This document shows, in pieces, positions 7,434 through 11,802 of a DNA stretch of 11,802 nt (position 1 is its first letter; each line of letters opens with the position of its first letter). Origin of the DNA: Porticoccaceae bacterium UBA1989 (GTDB lineage Bacteria; Pseudomonadota; Gammaproteobacteria; Pseudomonadales; Porticoccaceae); assembly GCA_002335945.1 (NCBI GenBank), contig DDDD01000086.1:1-11802 (forward strand), written 5' to 3'. Made by a program: the position numbers and the translations under genes. The notes beneath the pieces are model-generated. The model made no database searches and was not told where the DNA came from. It saw nothing but the letters and a program-made list of their open reading frames with translations.

Positions 7434-7454
7434 GGGAAGAGACGGTTTTTCAAG

Positions 7455-8900
7455 TTAGCGAATAACGTCGCCCACTCGAACAATTTTTAATGTGTTAGTG
7501 CCACCATGGACATTAACAAAGTCCCCTTTGGTGATTAGCACCAGATCACCATCAACCACTTCAGCATGCTCGCGTAGCTTTTCAACGGCACAGTGATTCA
7601 CTTCAGATGGGTCTAGGGCAGAGGTGTCGAAGGGCACCGGTATTACGCCTTTGTAGAGCGCAGTAATTTCACAGGTGCCGAGTTTTTCTGCCATGGCATA
7701 AATGGGCAGGGACGAGGTGATGCGTGACATCAGTAAGGGCGTAAAACCCGTTTCGGTCATACAGATAACTGCCTTTACACCTTTAAGATGATTGGCCACA
7801 TACATAGCAGACAGCGCCAGTGACTCGTCAATTCGTTCAAAGGTCTCATCGATTCTATGTTTTGAACGCTGGGCCAAAGGATGCTTTTCGGCGCCTTCAA
7901 TAACCCGCGCCATTGCCTTGACCGTTTCGATGGGATACTTGCCCACCGCAGTTTCTGCACTCAGCATAACGGCGTCTGTGCCATCTAACACTGCATTGGC
8001 AACATCAAACACTTCTGCGCGAGTAGGTGTGGGTGCAGTGATCATTGATTCCATCATCTGCGTAGCGGTAATAACCACCTTGTTGGCATTGCTGGCAGCT
8101 TCAATAAGCTGCTTTTGCACAGCCACCAAATTGGCATCGCCAATCTCAACACCTAGATCACCACGGGCTACCATGATGCCGTCGGAGGCTTCAATAATAC
8201 CCGGTAGAAACTCATCGGTGATGGCTTCGGCGCGTTCAATTTTGGCAATAATATGGGCGGTGCTGCCAGACTGTTTTAGGAGTTCTCTGGTTTCTTCAAC
8301 ATCTTCTTTTGACTGTACAAACGAGATGGCTAGGTAATCTGTATGCAGCGATGCGGCAGTTTTTATATCGGCTTTATCTTTTTCGGTCAGGGCCTTGGCT
8401 GAAAGTCCGCCACCAAATTTATTCACGCCTTTCTTGCTCGATAGTGCGCCGCCCTGAATAACGATGCACTGCACCGCATGGTCGGTTTTTACACTTACCT
8501 GTAAGGTTAGTCGGCCATCATCCAAAAGTAGAATACTATCTTGATCGATATCTTCGAGCAGTTCCTGAGCGATATAAACGGCGTCTTGATGGCCGCCTTC
8601 TGTATCAAGCTGGCTGTCGAGAGTGAAGGTGCTGCCATCGTCGAGATGGATTTTTTGATCATCGATAAAACTACCGATGCGAATTTTCGGTCCCTGCATA
8701 TCACAGAGAATACCCACGGGCATTTTTAATGCCCGGCCGATAGTGCGAATAGTCAGTGCACGCTGGCAATGCTCTTCGGCGCTACCATGGGAAAAATTAA
8801 GGCGAAACACATTGACGCCGGCCTTAATTAACTCGCGAATGGTTTGATCATCACTGCTGCCGGGCCCAAGTGTCGCTAAAATTTTAGTTCTGCGTGGCAT
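7455..8900 (-). CDS. pyk: Pyruvate kinase (PykA / type II-like)
   Basis: Converts phosphoenolpyruvate and ADP to pyruvate and ATP, the final step of lower glycolysis. From the start chosen, 481 residues, near the usual 480. Motifs: TKILATLGP (5-13), FRLNFSHG (32-39), CDMQGPKIRIG (66-76), NKFGGGLSAKALTEKDKADI (160-179), AKIERAEA with the expected catalytic Lys220, VARGDLGVEIG (244-254) and TATQMMESM (278-286). The NK-GGGLSA-ALTEKDKADI stretch resembles E. coli PykA more than PykF, suggesting the AMP/sugar-phosphate-activated form; that regulation is inferred. The ATG at 8900 is preferred because the protein then starts MPRRTKI, as in relatives, and it lies 4 bp after the gap stop. An in-frame ATG at 8918 would overlap the gap end by 14 bp. 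Neither has a strong ribosome site. Cotranscribed with gap. Confidence 0.95.
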   Translation of the reverse strand: MPRRTKILATLGPGSSDDQTIRELIKAGVNVFRLNFSHGSAEEHCQRALTIRTIGRALKMPVGILCDMQGPKIRIGSFIDDQKIHLDDGSTFTLDSQLDTEGGHQDAVYIAQELLEDIDQDSILLLDDGRLTLQVSVKTDHAVQCIVIQGGALSSKKGVNKFGGGLSAKALTEKDKADIKTAASLHTDYLAISFVQSKEDVEETRELLKQSGSTAHIIAKIERAEAITDEFLPGIIEASDGIMVARGDLGVEIGDANLVAVQKQLIEAASNANKVVITATQMMESMITAPTPTRAEVFDVANAVLDGTDAVMLSAETAVGKYPIETVKAMARVIEGAEKHPLAQRSKHRIDETFERIDESLALSAMYVANHLKGVKAVICMTETGFTPLLMSRITSSLPIYAMAEKLGTCEITALYKGVIPVPFDTSALDPSEVNHCAVEKLREHAEVVDGDLVLITKGDFVNVHGGTNTLKIVRVGDVIR

Positions 8901-8904
8901 AGGG

Positions 8905-9915
8905 TTAGGCGCTCGCATCTAGCAAGGCAATACTGTTGTCGAGCATACGGTTTGAGAAACCCCACTCGTTGTCGTACCAGCCCATTATCTTAACCAGTGA
9001 GCCATTAACTCGCGTTTGCAGCGAATCGAAGTTACAGGAGTAGGGGATGTGGTTGTAGTCCACAGAGACCAGTGGTTTGTCGCAGTAACTCAGCACCTGG
9101 CTAAGATCGCCTTCTGCAGCCTGCTTCAGTAGCTGATTAACTTCTTCGATACTGGTTTCACGACCGGCATTAAAGGTTAGATCTACCAGAGAAACATTGA
9201 TGGTGGGGACGCGAACGGCAAGGCCATCAAGTCGACCTTTTAATTCTGGCAATACGTCGCCAATAGCAACGGCGGCGCCAGTCTTGGTGGGGATCATTGA
9301 ATGGGTCGCTGATCGCGCACGGTAGACATCGGAATGGTACACGTCACTCAGCTGCTGATCATTGGTATAGGCGTGCACAGTTGTCATGTAGCCAGACAGG
9401 ATGCCCATGGCGTCATGCAGTGGCTTAACCATGGGTGCCAGGCAGTTGGTGGTGCAAGAGGCATTGGACACAATGTCATGGGCCGGGGTAAGGATGCTGT
9501 CATTGATGCCGTACACAACGGTGGCATCTACATTGGTACCCGGTGCTGAGATAAGCACCTTTTTGGCGCCACCAGCAAGATGCAGTGCGGCACTGTCGCG
9601 GCTGGTAAATACGCCGGTACATTCACAGACTAGATCAACACCCAGGTCACCCCAGGGGATATTGGCCGGATCTCGCTCACTGAACCATTGGATCTTGTCA
9701 CCGTTAATTGTCAGGGAGTCTTCGCCGACTTCTACCTGTTGATTAAAGCGGCCATGAACCGTATCGAACTGCAGCAGATGGGCATTAATCTCTAGATTGC
9801 CAAGGTCATTTATGGCAACGATTTGAATTTTGTTTTGTAGTTCTGGGCGCTCATAGAGGGCGCGAAGGACGTTGCGTCCGATTCGCCCAAAGCCATTGAT
9901 TGCTATTTTGTACAT
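8905..9915 (-). CDS. gap: Glyceraldehyde-3-phosphate dehydrogenase, type I
   Basis: Oxidises and phosphorylates glyceraldehyde 3-phosphate to 1,3-bisphosphoglycerate, handling the triose made by Eda. The 336-residue product has the Rossmann motif INGFGRIGRNVLRAL (6-20), Asp37 in INDLGN as expected for NAD binding, the active-site signature SNASCTTNCLAP (150-161, Cys154), His181 in TVHAYTNDQQ, and RSATHSMIPTKTGAA (201-215). The start at 9915 gives the usual MYKIAINGFGRIG beginning. A longer in-frame start at 9978 would translate the predicted promoter and HexR site, and is rejected. No Shine-Dalgarno sequence is visible before the ATG, which is unusual for so heavily used an enzyme. First gene of a gap-pyk pair (4-bp gap). 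The placement near hexR and ED genes resembles the HexR-controlled gapA of pseudomonads. Confidence 0.96.
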   Translation of the reverse strand: MYKIAINGFGRIGRNVLRALYERPELQNKIQIVAINDLGNLEINAHLLQFDTVHGRFNQQVEVGEDSLTINGDKIQWFSERDPANIPWGDLGVDLVCECTGVFTSRDSAALHLAGGAKKVLISAPGTNVDATVVYGINDSILTPAHDIVSNASCTTNCLAPMVKPLHDAMGILSGYMTTVHAYTNDQQLSDVYHSDVYRARSATHSMIPTKTGAAVAIGDVLPELKGRLDGLAVRVPTINVSLVDLTFNAGRETSIEEVNQLLKQAAEGDLSQVLSYCDKPLVSVDYNHIPYSCNFDSLQTRVNGSLVKIMGWYDNEWGFSNRMLDNSIALLDASA

Positions 9916-9931
9916 ATTTGAATACTTATAA

Positions 9932-9946
9932 TGTAGTAAATTTACG
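9932..9946. promoter_or_regulatory. Predicted HexR operator at the gap promoter
   Basis: TGTAGTAAATTTACG matches the HexR core (TGTAAT-N3-ATTACA) at 9 of 12 arm positions. It overlaps the predicted gap transcription start (about 9943), where a repressor would block initiation. The adjoining sequence 9939-9952 (AATTTACGTAAATT) is a perfect 14-bp palindrome that brings a further CGTAAA half-site up to the -10 box. Assigned by motif and by the nearby hexR gene; not proven. Confidence 0.65.
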
Positions 9947-9949
9947 TAA

Positions 9950-9978
9950 ATTGTAGGCTTTTGACCCTGTTTAAGCAA
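9950..9978 (-). promoter_or_regulatory. Predicted sigma-70 promoter of gap-pyk
   Basis: Read on the minus strand, TTGCTT (9978-9973) and TACAAT (9955-9950) are separated by exactly 17 bp. The -10 box matches consensus at 5 of 6 positions, the -35 box at 3 of 6. Transcription would start near 9943, giving a leader of roughly 28 nt before the gap ATG. Confidence 0.6.
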
Positions 9979-9988
9979 CGTAAAGCGA

Positions 9989-10014
9989 TATTAAGTACGT
10001 AAAAGTACCTAATA
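9989..10014. promoter_or_regulatory. Unassigned 26-bp dyad between gap and hexR
   Basis: TATTAAGTAC (9989-9998) and GTACCTAATA (10005-10014) form an inverted repeat of 10-bp arms with one mismatch around GTAAAA. It lies upstream of the gap -35 box, centred about 58 bp before the predicted gap transcription start, a typical position for an activator. The arms do not match the HexR core, and I cannot name a binding protein. Confidence 0.45.
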
Positions 10015-10100
10015 ATGGAGTTTTTGCGGTGGTTTTAAGGGCGCTGGTGAAGTTTTCTTACAAAAAACCATTTATTACGGATTTCTGGCCATAAAAAACC

Positions 10101-10131
10101 TAGAATAAGCGTAATAAGTAAGGGAATTACG
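10101..10131 (+). promoter_or_regulatory. hexR: Possible hexR promoter with a weak HexR self-binding site
   Basis: TAGAAT at 10101-10106 could be a -10 box (5 of 6), although no -35 box of quality stands at the right distance. Just downstream, 10117-10131 reads AGTAAGGGAATTACG, which matches the HexR core at 9 of 12 arm positions, mostly in its right arm. An additional CGTAAT half-site starts at 10110. If real, it would cover the start of transcription and give negative autoregulation. The evidence is weak. Confidence 0.3.
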
Positions 10132-10164
10132 AAAAATAGCGCGTTTGCTCAGAGGATCTACCCA

Positions 10165-11022
10165 ATGCACAGCCAAAATCTGATTAACATCATCACTGAT
10201 GCCCTGCCCAAACTGAACAAGTCAGAGAGTAAGGTGGCTCAGGTTATTTTGTCTGACCCCGACACTGCGACCAGTTCCAGTATTGCGACGCTGGCGAAAA
10301 AGGCCGGTGTTAGTGAGCCTAGCGTCAATCGGTTTTGTAAGCGGTTTGATGCAGCTGGATTTCCCGACTTTAAGATTCAGCTAGCCAAGGCATTGGTTAG
10401 TGGTATTCGCTTTGTAAATCGCAATGTGAATCCAGATGACGATGTGAGCAGTTACACCCCGAAGATATTTGATAGCACCATTAACAACCTTGCCCTGGTG
10501 CGGGATAAGATTAGCCACAGCCGCGTTAATCAGGTGGTGGATAAATTAATTCAGGCCAAGCGCATTTATTTCTTTGGTTTGGGTGCCTCAGGCTCTGTGG
10601 CTCGAGATGCTGAAAACAAGTTTTTCCGTTTTAATCTGCCAGTGTCCTGCCATGATGATGTGTTGATGCAGCGCATGCTGGCCTCGACCGGCACCACGGG
10701 GGATGTGTTCTTTATCATCTCCCATACCGGACGTACCAAAGAAGTGGTGGAGGTCGCCGAAATTGCTCGGGCCAATGGCTCTACAGTTATCGGACTGACT
10801 GCACCCAATTCCCCCCTAGCAGAGATTAGTAGCCTGACCCTGGATGTTGAAGTGCCGGAAAACACCGATGAATATATGCCTATGACCTCGCGTATTGTGC
10901 ACTTGGTGATTCTCGATGTTCTGGCGACCGGCGTGACCCTGCGCCGTGGCCCAGAGTTTTTGCCCCATTTGGAAAAGATTAAGAATAGCCTTAAGCCGAC
11001 ACGCTATCCCAAAGACAGCTGA
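10165..11022 (+). CDS. hexR: HexR-type transcriptional regulator (RpiR family, HTH + SIS)
   Basis: DNA-binding regulator of glucose catabolism; in Pseudomonas and Shewanella HexR senses KDPG and controls zwf, edd, eda and gap. The 285-residue product has an N-terminal RpiR helix-turn-helix domain (about 1-77, recognition region SEPSVNRFCKRF at 50-61) and a C-terminal SIS phosphosugar domain (about 120-260). The SIS segment has GLGASGS (138-144) and ISHTGRT (185-191). Ser142 and Ser186 appear to correspond to the serines reported for effector binding in P. putida HexR. The C-terminal DEYMPMTSR and LDVLATGVTLRRG are strongly HexR-like. AGAGG stands 9 bp before the ATG. Divergent from gap across 249 bp, whose contents are described in the neighbouring regulatory entries. 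Its location and the motif sites make local control of this cluster the natural reading. Confidence 0.93.
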   Translation: MHSQNLINIITDALPKLNKSESKVAQVILSDPDTATSSSIATLAKKAGVSEPSVNRFCKRFDAAGFPDFKIQLAKALVSGIRFVNRNVNPDDDVSSYTPKIFDSTINNLALVRDKISHSRVNQVVDKLIQAKRIYFFGLGASGSVARDAENKFFRFNLPVSCHDDVLMQRMLASTGTTGDVFFIISHTGRTKEVVEVAEIARANGSTVIGLTAPNSPLAEISSLTLDVEVPENTDEYMPMTSRIVHLVILDVLATGVTLRRGPEFLPHLEKIKNSLKPTRYPKDS

Positions 11023-11131
11023 GCACCCCAGTTAATGTTGAATTGATGCCGAATAAGCCAATTGGGTTGAGTATAGCGGGTAAAATCTACTAGACTTGGC
11101 GCCTTATCTAATTGCCTTAAAGGTCTTGCCC

Positions 11132-11802
11132 ATGTCTGAATCTGCTGTTTATCCCGTTCCCGAGCAATGGAAAGAAAACGCCTGGATCAACCAGGACCGC
11201 TATCAGGCGATGTATCAACAGTCGATTGAAAATCCCGATCAGTTCTGGGCCGAGCAGGCAGCTGAATTTCTGCAGTGGGAATCCCCGTGGCATACAGTCC
11301 GTGACGTTGATTTTGCTAAGGGTGAAGCAACCTGGTTTGGTGGCGGAAAACTCAATGTGGCGGTTAACTGTATTGACCGTCACATGGCTAAGCGGGCAGA
11401 TCAGACAGCAATAATCTGGGAGGGCGATGAGCCTACCGACGATAAGAAGATCAGCTATCGAGAGCTCCATGACAGGGTGTCACGCATGGGTAATGTGCTT
11501 CGTGATCGCGGTGTAAAGAAAGGCGATCGGGTGTGCATCTATATGCCCATGATTCCAGAAGCAGCCTATGCCATGCTGGCTTGCGCGCGCATTGGTGCTG
11601 TCCACTCTGTGGTCTTTGGCGGTTTCTCGCCAGAGGCTCTTAAAGACCGTATTCTCGACTCTGACTGTCAGGTGGTTATTACCGCCGATGAGGGCGTTCG
11701 TGGTGGCAAGCCGGTTCCCCTAAAGGTCAATGCAGACAAGGCGCTTGAGAGCTGCCCAAATGTGCATACCTGTTTGGTGGTGGAACGCACGGGCGGCAAC
11801 AT
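11132..11802 (+). CDS. acs: Acetyl-CoA synthetase (3' end outside the window)
   Basis: AMP-forming acetate-CoA ligase, activating acetate to acetyl-CoA in the cytosol. Only the first 223 codons are present of a family of about 650 residues. The N-terminal ACS domain shows the expected series: FWAEQA, then WFGGGKLNVAVNCIDRH, a region corresponding to IIWEGDEP, YRELHDRVSRMGNVL, GDRVCIYMPMIPEA, and ARIGAVHSVVFGGFSPEAL, followed by ITADEGVRGGK. The ATP-binding P-loop motif and the catalytic lysine lie beyond the edge. The ATG at 11132 is supported by AAAGG (11119-11123) 8 bp upstream. It follows hexR by 109 bp in the same direction. In that gap I see no confident promoter or terminator, so read-through from hexR is possible. 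Acetate scavenging alongside sugar catabolism is a plausible but inferred link. Confidence 0.95.
   Translation, partial: MSESAVYPVPEQWKENAWINQDRYQAMYQQSIENPDQFWAEQAAEFLQWESPWHTVRDVDFAKGEATWFGGGKLNVAVNCIDRHMAKRADQTAIIWEGDEPTDDKKISYRELHDRVSRMGNVLRDRGVKKGDRVCIYMPMIPEAAYAMLACARIGAVHSVVFGGFSPEALKDRILDSDCQVVITADEGVRGGKPVPLKVNADKALESCPNVHTCLVVERTGGN

Noticed and set aside
7792..8337. 181-codon open frame on the plus strand
   Set aside because: Antisense to pyk; rich in Ser/Ala in the way typical of shadow frames, with no recognisable motif.
9401..9742. 113-codon open frame on the plus strand
   Set aside because: Antisense to gap, including the region coding for the catalytic cysteine; no independent evidence.
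9916..9978. 21-residue N-terminal extension of Gap
   Set aside because: The stretch contains the predicted promoter and HexR site, and the usual Gap N-terminus begins at the ATG at 9915.
11023..11131. Promoter for acs
   Set aside because: Several TTG-like and AT-rich hexamers exist, but none pair at 16-18 bp with acceptable match, so no promoter is claimed.
11117..11470. 117-codon minus-strand frame opposite acs
   Set aside because: acs is clear on the plus strand, and this frame has no ribosome site or known motif.
1..11802. Mobile elements, CRISPR arrays, phage, toxin-antitoxin or defence genes, and RNA genes
   Set aside because: Looked for and not seen: no spaced repeat arrays, no transposase-like frames, and nearly all sequence is accounted for by metabolic genes.

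Overview
The window is a compact chromosomal block of central sugar metabolism, most likely from a gammaproteobacterium. The enzymes are close to the E. coli / Pseudomonas / Shewanella-type versions, the cluster is governed by a HexR-type regulator, and base composition is moderate and even throughout. A marine heterotroph of the Cellvibrionales / SAR92 / Alteromonadales kind would fit, but that placement is inference. No mobile element, CRISPR array, tRNA or rRNA gene was seen.

Layout: pgi (minus strand, 3' end cut off by the window edge) is divergent from a plus-strand run edd-glk-eda-zwf-pgl (1594-7356). That run converges on a minus-strand pair gap-pyk (9915 down to 7455). gap is divergent from hexR (plus, 10165-11022), which is followed by acs (plus, cut off by the right edge).

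Function: Glk phosphorylates glucose, Zwf and Pgl make 6-phosphogluconate, Edd and Eda split it through KDPG to pyruvate and glyceraldehyde 3-phosphate, and Gap and Pyk belong to the route from glyceraldehyde 3-phosphate to pyruvate. Pgi links the fructose 6-phosphate pool, and can recycle hexose phosphates into the pathway. Acs activates acetate. HexR, an RpiR/SIS-domain repressor known in other species to sense KDPG, is the probable local regulator. Near-consensus HexR palindromes lie at 1498-1512 and 1551-1565 on either side of a perfect TATAAT box before edd, and another lies over the predicted start of gap transcription at 9932-9946. A weaker match precedes hexR itself.

The genes are ordinary, well-known enzymes. 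I found no undescribed biological system. The parts that deserve a second look are non-coding: the paired HexR sites, an unassigned 26-bp dyad upstream of gap, and a repeat-rich AT-rich spacer between eda and zwf.
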